A DNA stretch of 64,000 nucleotides, from contig JACGCN010000008.1 of NCBI GenBank assembly GCA_014905825.1, forward strand, positions 558,001 through 622,000. Reading direction: 5' to 3'. The DNA is from Lyophyllum atratum (lineage: Eukaryota > Basidiomycota > Agaricomycetes > Agaricales > Lyophyllaceae). The translations under genes were made by a program, and so were the position numbers. Of the stretch, positions 24,088 through 36,504 are shown one piece after another (within the stretch, counting starts at the first letter, position 1; each line of letters opens with the position of its first letter). Below the pieces are notes generated by a model. It was not told where the DNA came from, ran no database searches, and saw only the letters and a list, made by a program, of their open reading frames with translations.

Positions 24088-26396
24088 ATGTCCGCCCAAG
24101 CTCGGGCGTCCTCGGTTCTTGGTCCTGTGGATCCTTCATCACTCAGCCCCGAATCCATTGAAACGGAGAAATCCGCACCATGGATTGTCAGGAAGCTTGT
24201 CGGGGTACGTAGTGACTTCATTCTTTGTTCGTCTGGGACCCGCGTCAAGAATCGAATCACGACCCAGTTCGAGTTTCGACCTGAATATTGAATAATAACT
24301 TGGGCTTGACGCGACGAGTCGTGATTTGCGGACCAAACCCAGGATCTTATTCTCATCTCCCCGTGATACAGTCAATGACGGGCAGGATCGTGATGTCGTC
24401 GTACGAATCTCTGCGGGCTGCGGGCACAAGCGTGGTCTGTCTGTCTCCCGTGAGTCATAGATCATGAATTCCCCGAGCCGCCTTTCTCACATATGTCGCA
24501 ACCAATTTCCTTGACTCGTTGACCTGGATCACTGACCTCTTCAATCTACTGGTTGTGATATACGACATCGTCATCATATCACTTCAACATGAACACGGGG
24601 ATCATGCACCTTATATTCTGTAACGGCTGGCATCAATGGCTCCGATCTGGACATGTTTAGTGGGGTGATTCCTCACCACTATCCTTGCCATGTATCCGAT
24701 TCAGAGATCTGGCTGTGCATACCGTGATTGTGGCGACGGTAAGTGCTTAGATCGTCTCCTCGCTCACAGCCCCCCGCTTCTATCTATTCCGTGGAATGAT
24801 CAACTGAATCCAGGCCTTTCTTTCTACTCCATACCTGCTTCTCATCTGTTCCTTATTCCCCGATCACGATCATGATCGGTCTTTGGCGCGGTCGTACTTC
24901 CGCGCCGATGCATAGGGTGGAATGGCGGCGGTTGCAGCTCCAGTGTGCGTCTCAGAATTCTTTCCTGGTTCACAATGACTTTGTCTTTGGGCGCGAGTTG
25001 AGAAGCGAACCCGATTCTTATCTGCGCGTTCCCATGCCTCCATGATCGTTGTTCCTGTGCTGATTCAGTTACCCACAGGATGGGCCCCGTGTCTGAAGTA
25101 TTCGTGGCATCGTTTGGGGACACCATCCTAGTGGAGCTCGGACTGCACGCGGGGTTTGACCTCGGCGTAAAGGCTGCGAACGATCTTGTTTTCGATAAGC
25201 CACTCAAGCACATCATACCCATCCACTCGAAACGCCTCGAGACGACTGGTGTCAAAGTGCTGCTGATCACACTAAAGTATAACCACGTGGTGGAAGATGC
25301 AGCACTAGGGTTCTATCGAAGCTCCGTACACAAGTGAGTAGTGATCCGTCCCATTACTGTCTTGATTGGAGTTAGGCTTCAAATGAACTCGGTGTGGAAT
25401 TGCTTTTGTGTTGACTGAACTTCTGTGTTTCACTCATAGAGACACGTCATTGTTCGCATCAGTCAAAGACTACCTCGCAGTAGAGAAGGGCTGGTTCTCC
25501 CCTTACCTCTTCGCCAGCGCGCGAAGGCCCATCATTCCCCGCACCATGAAACCTGATGTCATATTTTGCCATGGCCCCTTTCTCCTCGGTATGTTCTCGT
25601 TTCTCCTCTCACCATTCCGTATTACGCGTGGACCATCACCAATACTTACATTGCCTACCTAGGCGATTACAGGATCGGCGAAACATTGCTCGCAGAATCA
25701 GCGCTGGCGATCACGCTCTGTGCTCCTCCGCCACAATCCCAGGAACCTCCGTCCCCGCCGGAGCACAGCAAAACGACGCTCTCACTCCCGCCCCTGTCCC
25801 TCTCAAATATGTTCTCCCGCTCCCGCACTCCCTCCCCCGAGCCAACGCTGACTGCGCTCCCCACGCCGCCGATCCCGAGACGCCTCGTCGTCCTGCTTGT
25901 GGGGCTCAAGCCGCATCGCAAGATGTGGACGACGAGCGCAAGGCCCGGTGAGAGCGTGATCAACTACGTGCTGTGCAATGGGTGCCCGGCGGTGGTGGTA
26001 CCAGCAAAGGTCGGCGCGCCGCTGCTGGCGTGGGACGGGCTGACGCTAAAGCAGCTGTGGGGGCTCAAGCTGCCTGAGGAGGGAGAGGGGGGCGCCGGGA
26101 AGGGGCCGAGTGTGGATGGTCGGTTCGAGGGAGTGGTGAACGTGGTGTGTGAGTATCTAGAGCTGTGTGTGGACTGGGAGAGGGTGGTTGTACCTACCGG
26201 ACCGAAAGAAACGGAAGCGGCTCCGGAAGAGGGCACCGAGGAAGGCAGTATGACGGCGGACGAGAAGAAGAAGGGCGCTGTGCGAGACGCGATCACGCTG
26301 TTGGTGGCTGCCGCCGTGCGGACACAGGCAAGTAAAGAGGCTAAGAAGGAGATTGATGAGGATCGGTGCGGGATTGCGATGTGGAGGATTCCGTAG
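24088..26396 (+). CDS. conserved multi-exon protein of unknown function
   Basis: I do not recognise the family. The ATG at 24088 starts MSAQARASSVLGPVDPSSLS and the first exon ends WIVRKLVG. Exons between about 24380 and 25070 are uncertain; possible coding pieces are MTGRIVMSSYESLRAAGTS and VHNDFVFGRELRSEPDSYL. From 25090 the reading is firm: VFVASFGDTILVELGLHAGF, LKHIIPIHSKRLETTGVKV, KYNHVVEDAALGFYRSS, then after an intron KDYLAVEKGWFSPYLFASAR and PDVIFCHGPFLLG. The last exon (from about 25669) carries a Pro-rich loop, then SVINYVLCNGCPAVVVPAKV, TLKQLWGLKLPEEG, FEGVVNVVCEYLELCVDWER and the end CGIAMWRIP. No signal peptide or membrane helix is obvious. The 5' half needs transcript data. Confidence 0.62.
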
Positions 26397-26953
26397 GGGT
26401 TTTTCTCGACCGAAGACTCCAATCAGCGTGCTTCGTCGGTAATTTTGCGCTAAATATATTTTGGAATCCGGAATGTCAACATGAAACTCGTAACCATACC
26501 TCTATTTAGGAATTGTCGACGGTTGTGGAGGAACAGAAGACAGATCCCTGGCGGTGACAGCGTCGCTTGGATGAGTACGTCACTTCAAGGGCCAGCTTTC
26601 TCCATTAATACGGGGTGGTTCTTGCGTAGCTCAAGTTAAGTGGGGACAAGTCCATGGCCTCATTTCTCGGAGTCCTTCGACGGCTTTCAAAAATCAATAC
26701 TATTGTCCTTGAGCGACCGTTTTCCCCCTCAATTTCATAAAGCACTGCCCGCGCATAGGTCTGTGCGTAGGCTACCGGTTAAGGGGCCGCACAGGGGCCG
26801 CATGCCGTCAGTGCGTTCTACAGAGTCATGTTATGTTGTTGGGTGAGTCAGGATGAATCTGTCAATGTCAGTCAAGTGAACACTTAAAGCACTCCACATG
26901 CCTCTCCTTACGTCCTTGTCCCCTGTGTATTATTCAAATCGGTATCTCTGAAA
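26397..26953. other. intergenic, no gene called
   Basis: A 557 bp stretch between two plus-strand genes. It should hold the promoter of the NADAR gene; no element was recognised. Confidence 0.5.
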
Positions 26954-27541
26954 ATGCGTGCTAGAGATGATTATGTATTTTTTTGGAAGACCAATCAGGC
27001 CAAGTGCGTATCATCTCGCTAAACCGTGACTATGTCTGACATGCGTCTCGGAATCCGTAGCGGATGGGCATCCCAGTGGGCTGCTTCACCATTTACGGCA
27101 ACAATAAAAATGGGGGACGAAGAAAAGACCGTGAGGTTCACTTCGGCTGAGCAATGGATGATGGTGCAAAAAGCACTTCTTTTCTCTGACCTCGAGGTCG
27201 CAGAGCAGACGCTTGCCATTGAGGAGACAGGCGCACGTGCAATGGCGCAGATCAAGGCGCTGGGACGGCAAGTCAAAGGATTTGATGATACGAAGTGGAA
27301 GGCGGAGCGAGAGAGGATCGTGTTAGAGGGGAACTTGCTCAAGTTTGGGCAGGACGAGGAGCTGAAACGGCAACTGCTAGCTACTGGCAAGCGAGAATTT
27401 GTGGAGGCGAGTCCCATGGATCGGATATGGGGGATCGGCTTCGGGGAGGAGAAGGCGATGGGGGAAAGGGAATCGTGGGGGCAGAATCTGCTAGGCAAGG
27501 TGCTTGGGCAGACAAGGATGATTCTTCAGGGAGAGGTATAG
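26954..27541 (+). CDS. NADAR/YbiA-like protein (DUF1768)
   Basis: Two exons (26954-27003 and 27061-27541) encode 176 residues. The NADAR fold includes YbiA-type N-glycosidases that clear reactive riboflavin intermediates, and enzymes tied to ADP-ribose or NAD chemistry. The sequence begins MRARDDYVFFWKTNQANGWA and continues SQWAASPFTA, matching the family's phenylalanine-rich start and its SNWYPSPF-like block. The central TSAEQWMMVQKALLF, the Lys/Asp pairs of the core, WKAERERIVLEGNLLKFGQ, and the C-terminal ASPMDRIWGIGF and WGQNLLGKVL are all present. Length is normal for a single NADAR domain. An in-frame ATG inside the intron at about 27032 could mislead start calls. The precise reaction is inferred from family only. 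Confidence 0.88.
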
Positions 27542-27871
27542 AAACCTAGGGTTGGCGGCAATGTACAGTTTCCTAAATAGGCATCAATACAAAGGTCGGT
27601 ATTGGCGTGGGAATTCAGATGCCAAGCTCGATGCGGGCTCAATTAATGTTCTCCCTCGCCGTCCTCCTTTCCTCCTCCTCCTCCTCCTCCACCTTCCTGC
27701 CTCCCGTCTGCGTATAGATCTGCTTTCCTCACCTGCTCTCCTCAATTACAGCTCTTCTCTGTCCTATTCCTCCTCATTTTGTTTGCTGTGACCACCTCTG
27801 GCCATCGTAAACGCATCAGGAACGCATCGTGCGGTCTGGTGTCCTCAACGCGTATTTAGTCTCGCATTCCA
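27542..27871. promoter_or_regulatory. intergenic with pyrimidine-rich tract
   Basis: A 330 bp spacer. A strong C/T tract (cctcctcctcctcctcc-like, about 27658-27690) lies upstream of the next ATG, as is common in fungal core promoters lacking a TATA box. This is inference. Confidence 0.4.
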
Positions 27872-30800
27872 ATGGCCTCGCCGTCCATTTCATCGCAACC
27901 CAGAAGCCCAACCTTGTCATACGCGGACCATGCCAAGAAGGCGCAGAACATCAAGTCTCCCATCTCCCATCGCAGCCTTGTTCTGTCGGTACCGCCTCCT
28001 GCTGCCACCACCGCCGTCTCGAGCCCACCCCTGTTGTCGCTCAGGCCACCATCGAGCCCCGCTGATATAAGCCACCCCCGAAACGATCCGCCGACGACGC
28101 AAGCCGCGTCGCCGCCTCCCACGCCCCAGACTACCGACACGCTAGACATCCTGACCCCAGACAGCACGAGGCGTCCATCGGCCAATCTCGCAGCCAGAGC
28201 CCTCTCCATTGTCGCAGCCCACAATGCCGCCCGCAAAACCCCTGTCGTCAATGTCTGGAATCTCCGCATGGAACAGATGGCCGCCGCTCGTGCTGCACCC
28301 GAACGATCTCAGGTCCCTGCCTCCCAAAGCAAGATCTTCCCCCCGAAATCCGCCAACCTCCCGGATCGACCGCCTCCCATAACATCTTCATCAAAGACCC
28401 TTGCAGGTTCGGCGCCGAATGCCGCGCGTGGGCCGAGTGCAGTGAATGGCGTGACTCCATTGGTTGACTATGATCCTTTTGTTGTCCGAACGTCTATTAA
28501 TCCTGCTCGCGCACAGGAAGTGCCTCCGACGACCGATACGGATAGCTGGCCCGAGGTCGGCAAGTCATTGACCCCGACGACGACAACGACGACGGAGTCT
28601 AAGGAAGAGAGTGGGATTGTAATTGCAAACGGCTTAGTGGGCGACTCTACCCCCGCAACCACAAGCACGTCCAGGAAGAGTGCGTCTTCCACCCTAGATG
28701 ACCTTCTTTGTCCTTCCATTATCGCTTCCATCGTATTCTTCATCTGTCAACATTTTATTGTCCCCTACAGTCTTTTTTTTAAATTGAAACAGTAAAATTG
28801 CTGACCGATCCATGATGTCACCTTTCTCTTACAGGTGAAAAAACGAAATGGGTGCCTATACCGTCAGAAGAACTTCAAGCCGCAGCTGACGCCCTCGCCA
28901 AGGCCTCACACTCGCGGCAGCACTCTCGTTCTCGGAAATCTCACCCGCGCCCTGGAAACACTAATAACAACGCCGCCCAAGGGTCCAGCTCCGGCTCCGG
29001 TTCCGGACAGGGACACAGTCGCATTCAGAGCGCTTCCCACTCTCGCGTGCATAGCCGCTCAGAAAGCCTACAGTCGAGTCCACATTTACCCCGAGCGAGA
29101 CGCCTTCCTGTAGACGATGCTGGTACGGGAGTCGATGGGTACGGAGGTCAGGGCACGCTTGAGCGCAACCGTAATAACGTCCGCCGCTCCGGCGCCAGCT
29201 CGCCGCCACTACTACAGACGCAGCCGCATCAAGACCCCCCACCACAAACAATTCTGCCTGAAGACCAACCGCCATCTTCATACACGAATATCAACGTACA
29301 TGATACCAATAGGAGCTCCGGCATGGCGTATCCGATCCCCGTCTACTCACAGGGCCAAATGCAAGCACAGACAAACGGGGGTCTTCCACTTCATTATACG
29401 CAGAACCATCCACAACAGTCGGTGTCACTGCATGGGCAAGACCCGAAGTATGCCACGCATGCTTCACGTGCCAACTACACTAGCCCGGGAGGCACGCCAC
29501 CGCTTCCCCCGCCGAACCCTTACGTGTTCCATCATCCGCCTGATACATCTGTGACAGGCGGAGTCTCTTTTGGTTTTACATGCTACCACTGCGGCAAGCC
29601 CGGCCACACGCAGCGTTCATGCCCTGAGCGCTCCGACACCTCCAATACTGTCGATGTCTCTCATTCGACTGGATGCTACCGCTGCGGAAAGACTGGCCAT
29701 ACCCCGCGTGCATGCCCCGAGCCCGCCGCTGGCTATGGAGGACTTAACGGAAACCTCACCTTCCCAAATTTTCCCGTGTACCCTCCATATGACTACACAT
29801 CGCCAGTCATGTCCCCCCAGCCATACGGCTATTGGAGTGGACACCATAGCCAACCAGGTTCAGGGAACCACAGTCCAGCATACCCCCCGGCCTATGGCAT
29901 AGCATTTAATCAGGCGTACACATCGCATCAGCAGCGTCAGTACCAGCTACTGCTGCAGCAACAGAATCGAACGCCATGGGACCGCACGAGGAATAAAAGC
30001 CTGTCGGCTAGCACTAAAACTGCTAACGAAGATGATGCCTTCGTAGTGCGCATGCATTTACGACCGCCCCCGCCGGCAGAGTCGTTACCCGTGGCAGGTT
30101 ACAGACTTGCAGCAGCTCCTGTGCCTTCCCCGCCTACCGACACGGATATACACGTTGCGGGGGCAGAACGCATCACGAACGGCGTAGTATTTGGGAGCAT
30201 CGGTCAACCGGGGGCGAGCGTGTTCCCGAGCCCTACGCTTCCCTGCACCGCGGATGGGACGGAGGGAGCGGAGGACTTGGGCGAGGAGAAGCCGTTCACG
30301 CAGTTTACGATCGGCCTTGGTCCCGGGGAACTTGCCCCCCCTGCCCGGTCGCGATCTCGCACACTCTCAAGTACGCAATCCCATTCGGGCAAGAGAAGTA
30401 GGACGACGACGGTGGAGGATGGGCTCGGCGAGGTGCGGGAGCATGTGGTCGTTGCTAATTCGGCTGAAGTGCGGGTAATTGACCTAACGGACTCGGTGGG
30501 CGACCTGAAGGACGCGAAGTGGGAGTTTGGGACCACGACAGAGACGAGCGAGCTCGGCGATGAGGCTGATCCGCAGTCTCGTCTTGAGAGTGCGGCTGCG
30601 GCTGCCCCAATAACAGAGGCGATCGGAGGGGAAGAAGAAGAAGTGAGCAAGGCGGATGACCCCAAGGGATTGCAGCCCATCCTACCATCGATCGTAGGCT
30701 TCGAATCGCCCCTCCGCACAGGGTATGCATCAACTGGATCCTCACCAAGCCAGCTGCAGATGCGGCTGCAGCAGTTGTCGGTATCTAGGCTTCCTTCACG

Positions 30801-31974
30801 GCTATTAGCTGATGAGGACGCTACGGAAGAAGCCTTCAAGGTGAAGGACTACGGGTACGGCTTCGGCTCAGGCTCGCGCGGGTCTGTGTCGCCGCCTGAT
30901 GTTCCACAGGAGCAGCCGCAAGGTGAGGAGGCCAGCACCTTGCCTGCGCAGGAGTGGGATATGGATCACCGACATACGGACAAGCGAGTTGCAGAGGTTC
31001 CTACCCGTCCCAAGCGCGGGAATGGATCCTATGCTGGATATGCGCCAACGGAGCGGGGTGGACATGAACGTGGAGAGAGCAGGGGGTATGGGAGGCGGGG
31101 ACGGGGGATGAACGGCTTTGGGCGAGGATTCAATCGCCGAGGAGGTAGCGGATATCAGCCTACCCAGCAACAACGCCAGCCTCCGCCGTTCACTGTCACG
31201 CCGCCGACAGGGCACTACCAGCCTATGGTTAATGCCTTTGGCGATATGATGAATGGGTTTTATGGACCACGCCAGAATGTGAATATGGCGACGTACATCC
31301 CCAGGGGTTACGAGACGTATGTTCCGCCCATAGCGGTCGCTCCTACTCCTGCGTCGCACCCAATACCACCAGTCCCCGTCCCTATCTCGCCCATCTCGTT
31401 CCCCTTGGATCCGACCCGATATTACCTCCTCGGCCAGCTCGAGTATTATCTCAGTCCGCAGAATATGGCGCAGGACTTTTTCTTACGACAGCGGGTATGT
31501 TAATTTCATTCCCTCGTTGCCATCTTCATATCCTCTATTTTCGTAATATCCAATTCTGACTTTATGATACAGATGGATTCCCGAGGCTGGATCCCTGTAT
31601 CATTGATTGCGTCATTCAACCGCGTGAGGCAGGTCACGATAGACGCTCAGCTCGTCCGGGACGTGCTTTTGCTGTCCAGCGTAGTGGAGGTGAAGGGTGA
31701 GTGGGTACGCATGGTCAGCTGGGAACAATTTGTGTTGCCGGATGCGATGCCAAGCAAAATCGAGCGGGTGGACCTTGAGTTTGAGGAACCGCATGATGCG
31801 CCGAATCACAAGGAGCATATTCGACAGGGGCCGGTTCCAGAAGATGAGGGGAACAGGGAAGAAGGCGATGCCGATGCCGATGCAGAAATGGACGACGATG
31901 AGGAGGAGGAGGATGTCGTCTTCGTGATGGGCCGCGAGGAGGGGGTGTCTTGGTCGCCCGAGAAGCGCACTTGA
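27872..31974 (+). CDS. LARP1/Sro9-type La-motif protein with two CCHC zinc knuckles
   Basis: A predicted cytoplasmic mRNA-binding protein that controls translation or mRNA stability. Three exons (27872-28679, 28835-31494, 31573-31974) join in phase to 1289 residues. The N-terminus is Ser/Pro-rich, with the LARP-like junction KTKWVPIPSEELQAAADAL across intron 1. Two zinc knuckles follow: CYHCGKPGHTQRSC at 29581-29622 and CYRCGKTGHTPRAC at 29673-29714. A long disordered part has Gln/Tyr-rich, acidic and Arg/Gly-rich (RRGRGMNGFGRGFNRRGG) stretches. The La motif spans intron 2: YYLLGQLEYYLSPQNMAQDF, then MDSRGWIPVSLIASFNRVRQ and VRDVLLLSSVVEV. The C-terminus is very acidic. Zinc knuckles are not part of the classical LARP1 plan, so this architecture is notable. 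Confidence 0.9.
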
Positions 31975-33047
31975 GAGGTCGGTTTCATTTGCATGCACTC
32001 TTTGAAACCATAAACATTTCGAGCGATCTTATCTTTTGAACTACCATTCGCGGTAGCTGCTCGCACTCCTGCAACATACATATATACAATACAACACCTT
32101 GATAATCTGCTCCATCGATTCTCCCATCAACACCATCCAGATTCCATCCATCCCTTGCCTCATGGGAACTTACTATTTGCATGATACATATTATCCTTTC
32201 CTCTCTGCTCTGCTGTGTTTCCACACCCCTGTTGTTTTTTCCTAGTGTTCTCTCTGCTTACTGTATACACATCGTTCCGCTTAGGACACCATCACCACAT
32301 ACGGTCCATCCTGGAAAAGTCGGGTTCTTTCCCCAGTTATCAGCGTGATGCGAGTAAAAAAAGAAGTCTGACTACCTAGTCTTACGAGATCCCATCCCAA
32401 TGTCCCAACGAACACAAGCGAACACATCAAGATCCCGACTCATCGACATCACTCAGGCAACCTTATAGCCTATATACGTATACTAATAGGTACGAATCTG
32501 AATATTCCGATCGCCAACCGTAACTATCAAAATATCGACATGGACGAGGTCAACCCTCATCGATCATCATGGGTCTACTTAAGGATATCATCCTCGTCCA
32601 CCTCTGCGTACTAAGTAAGTAGCATGTATCTATAACCATCCCGTACGACATGCGTTGCTGGGGAGCGTCGTGATGGTGGCCACATGATGATCATGCAAGA
32701 GACGTCGAAGTTCGTATGGGAACATCGAAAAGTGCGCATTTCTCCCATCAGCAAGGATATCAGGTAGGTCGTGCAATTTATATGTGGCGGAGGAGTTGCA
32801 TATGCACTTACTGCCCCGATTCAGTGGTTCTCGCGAAGGGAATTGGCAATTCTTAATCCCCATTAGGAAGTCGACCCCTCCAAAGTCAAAAGAAGCTAGG
32901 GCAGGGCCACGGTGGCGTTGACTGTTGATCGCCAGATAAATGCCGGGCCCTGAAGGAGAACGCGGTTATGAAACTGTATTCGAGATATTATATCAGGGAG
33001 CGGGAGTCAAGTAGCACCGTTCCAAAGCCCACCTGCTCCCCTCACCC
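31975..33047. other. intergenic, no gene called
   Basis: About 1.07 kb between two plus-strand genes. No open frame with family signal was seen. It should hold the LARP 3' UTR and the G-alpha promoter. Confidence 0.5.
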
Positions 33048-35034
33048 ATGCCCAAGTTCCGAACGCAAGCGGCAAAGCCGGTGTGGCCGCCTCCTCCGCC
33101 CCACGACGAGTCTGAGGAGGTCCGAGTTGCCCGCCTCGCTGCAGAGGAGGAGGCTCAAAGGGTTAGCGACTCTATCGACCGGAGTCTTGGGGCAGAAAGA
33201 GAGCATAGAAAGCGAGGTCCAACCGCGAAGATATTACTGCTTGGTATGTGGCTTCCCATGTCTGTCAACACCTGTCTTTCGTCGTGCGATCTTACGCGTC
33301 CCATCCTTCAAAGGTCAAGCAGAGTCAGGGAAGTCCACGGTCCTGAAGAATTTCCAACTGCATTTCTCTCCCAAGGCCTTCGGGGCTGAGGTGCATGCTT
33401 ATCACCGTAATACGCTCTCTCATGCGCTGACTCTTTCACATGACTCTCAGGCCGAAGTTTGGCGGCCAATCATACATCTCAACCTGGTCCGCTCGGTTAA
33501 TTTCATTCTCAACTTTCTCGCCGTCGGATCCGGGGATTCCTCTTCCTACCAACCTCTGTATAAATCTCTGAGTGGGGACCTCCGACGGCTCTGTATAGGG
33601 CTGGCCCCTTTGCGCGAAGTGGAGGCGAGCTTAACCAGAGGAATATCGGGGCCATCCTCGTCTCCGGTTATCTCGGAAGCGCCAACATATAACCCAGCCA
33701 AGGCTTCCGAGGTCGCAATTCGCTCGAGTTCGGGATGGAAGAGCCTTCTCATGGGTAGGCGGAAGGCGGATTCAGAAGGTGGCTTCAGCGCTGGGAAATC
33801 GGATGATGCGAATCGAAGGATCCTAGCTGCGTGTGCGGAGGATATAACAAACCTATGGAAGGATTTGGTTGTGCAGAGCGCGCTGAAAAGTCGAGAAATA
33901 TCGCTTCAGGAGCAACCCGGCTTGTGAGTGTCAGACTCCACGAGTTCTCCACATGTTGTCTTGACTGTTATGCATGCTCCAGTTTTTTGGACGATGTTGA
34001 CCGAATAACCCGCGAGGGTTATGTTCCAAGCCCAGGTGAGTCCTTCACTGATCTTCGCTGAGCAAATACTAAAGCTGATACAGACGATATCCTTCGTGCA
34101 AGAGTGACCACGATTGGACCAGAGGAGCACTATATCAACGTGGAGTCTGGTGTGTATCTTTTGCTTTGAACGAGTATGAGAAGCTAAGCTGAGTCCAGCA
34201 GGTGAATCTTCGAAAGGATGGGTTATATATGACGTCGGAGGCAGCAGGAGCCAACGAGGTAACCCTCTTTTCCTGTTCCAGTACTGTTGTGAATACGAAT
34301 TGCTCCTTAGCTGCTTGGGCGCAGTATTTCGACGATGGTGCGTGTTACTCGACTGATTGTTACAAACCTATTCACCGTATGATTACCGACAGTCAACATT
34401 ATCATCTTCATGGTTCCGCTGTCCAGTTTCAACCAAGTGCTAGCAGAGGATGAGAAGACCAACCGTCTGGTGAGTGGAGTATTCTCCTTCAGCACTAATT
34501 GTTCCTTGATATCCGACTCGCAGACAGATTCCTTGAAGCTCTGGCGGATGATCTGCAGCAATAAACTACTGTCAGCCGTGGAGCTAATTTTGTTCCTGAA
34601 CAAACTCGATATCTTAGACGCCAAGCTGGCAGCCGGCATACAGTTCTCGAAATATGTTAAAGCATATACAGGGAAGCGAAATGAAACGAAACCGGTCGCT
34701 AAATGTCTGTCATCTGCCCTCTTGCTCGGTTTACACATGACTCAATTTTTCGCGCAGATTTACTGGATATATTCATGACCCTGCATCAGCAACATACCCC
34801 GAACAAACGCAAGATACACCCCCACCTAACCTGCGCCATCGTCAGTGCCTTTACATGGTAGTTCAAAGCCTCAATCACATTTCTTTTTCGTGACAGGATA
34901 CCAAAGCAACGTCGGCCGTCATCGACCGGAGTAAGCTTGGTTTCATTGCATCCGTTCTCCAGGTCGGCTGACCTCGTTCCTTAGTCCACGAAGCCATCAT
35001 GGTAAAAATCCTATCAGACAGTAACATTATTTAA
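33048..35034 (+). CDS. heterotrimeric G-protein alpha subunit, divergent
   Basis: A signal-transducing GTPase acting below membrane receptors. The ATG at 33048 opens MPKFRTQAAKPVWPPPPPHD. About eleven exons give the nucleotide-binding motifs in order: P-loop GQAESGKST (usual GAGESGKST), switch I RARVTTIG, switch II DVGGSRSQR, FLNKLDIL (NKxD) and TCAIDTKAT. The helical domain has a long Ser/Gly-rich insert (about 33640-33800), a trait of expanded basidiomycete G-alphas. There is no Met-Gly start, so no N-myristoylation site. The last clear residues are VIDRIHEAIM. If the following bases are read through, the protein ends eleven residues later at 35034; a 38 nt putative intron would instead lead to a stop at 35117. 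The receptor-contacting C-terminus is therefore uncertain. Confidence 0.85.
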
Positions 35035-35850
35035 TTCAGGCGGAAGTATTTATTATATGTATGAATGTACCAATGTTGTATTACTGGGTTTTACTATTAT
35101 ACTTCAACGACATCTAACTTGTATGCTTACGCAGAGTCTAGAATATATCCTCAGTCATCTAGCGTCTGTACGTCTGTTGCAGGATTTCCAGGAATCCCCA
35201 CAAGCCGGGTCTAAAGTCGCTCGCTACTCGCCAGTGCACTGGGCGTATCATCACGTATTAATCTTGGGACCCATAACATCACCCGATAGGAGACTGTAGA
35301 CTGGTTAGTCCGGGACTTGGACTGACTTGGACCGCCTGACTCGCATCACTTGCTTCTTTCAAATATGTGCCCTCGACTAGGTGAATGACGGATAGCGTAG
35401 TTCAGGAACATTCAGGGACCTTGAGGGAATTTGGTGGTCAGTGGGCGATCCAGGTACGCGACGATGTGGTTTTGGAGTGCTTAGAGCCGTCCTGACTCCT
35501 ACTTATGTCAGGAGTGAGGAAGATAACGGTAGATGATCCGAATGTCGGCCCTTGCCTCCACGGGGTGCGCATACCGAAAAATCTGGACTCAACCTCAGCG
35601 TTCTAGCCCCAAGGACAATATCTGGCTTTCATGTCCGGGGTTTTTTTCTAATCTTTTTACAAGAGGTCGAACTTTCCACCTCTTCGTCTCGGCTTTGTAG
35701 CTGGTAGGCTAAATCGGAGGTCCACGGACCGACTCTGCCACAGCCACAGTCATGTGAGCTTTCGACTGCGATGATGACGTAACGGTTGACCGCAGCCACT
35801 GGTGAAAGTGTGGAACGGTTTCCACAACGTTCCTCACAACATCCACCATC
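35035..35850. other. intergenic, no gene called
   Basis: An 816 bp gap between two plus-strand genes. A short imperfect inverted repeat (cctgactcc...gtcaggagtgagg, about 35492-35520) was the only structure noted. Confidence 0.4.
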
Positions 35851-36325
35851 ATGGTCAGGGCTTCCGACGTTATCCTCATTATTGTACGTCCATTCATTTG
35901 CTACTCGTTTGCGTATGTATACTCATCCAGGAACCTCCTCGTAGGTTGCAATTCTCTTCCCGCCAGCAGCTGCTGGGATCATCACAGGATGCAGCTGTGA
36001 CCTCCTCATCAACATTTGCCTGACGATGTATGCCTTACCCTGGCCCTCATTGACAATCCGCTGATGTCTCGCAGTCTCGGGTACCTTCCCGGCCATATAC
36101 ACGCCTTTTGGCTCATCTACAAGAAGATCCAAGCGGAGGAGCGTTACGGCCATGAGGGTTTCCAATGTGCGTTCTGTACCTACCCGCATCTTTTCATCCT
36201 CATCATTAATATGTCATTCCTGCGATCTAGATGTCGGGAATGGACAATATGAGCCTCTATACCAAGGTGTCAGCCAACCTCAACCGCAGGCTCCTTATTA
36301 TGGTGCAACTGGCACTGGCCATTAA
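35851..36325 (+). CDS. PMP3: PMP3/UPF0057 family plasma-membrane proteolipid
   Basis: A small hydrophobic protein that affects membrane potential and salt tolerance. Four exons (35851-35883, 35945-36027, 36075-36166, 36231-36325) join in phase. The sequence starts MVRASDVILIIVAILFPPAA, the first membrane helix, then GCSCDLLINICLTILGYLPG, HIHAFWLIYKKIQAEERYG, the second helix with the family's LGYxPGHIHAF signature. A Tyr/Gln/Pro-rich tail (GNGQYEPLYQGVSQPQPQAP) extends the yeast-sized core of about 55 residues to 100, as is usual in filamentous fungi. Exon lengths are all under 100 nt. No defect was seen. Confidence 0.93.
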
Positions 36326-36504
36326 CGGACTCCAAGGCCCACTTTTTTCTGTAAATGGAGGATTCTTAATGCGGTTTGACTGATGTACATGTAACCTCCG
36401 GACTTGAGGCGTGTAAATACACACGAAGCTATGTAATACGAGGCTCGTAAGGTTTGACACTGAATACCCAAAGAAAGCCATAGTGATAATGATATACGTC
36501 ATGA

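Noticed and set aside
30204..30839. 211-codon minus frame opposite the LARP gene
   Set aside because: Antisense shadow of a long coding exon; no motif and poor codon use.
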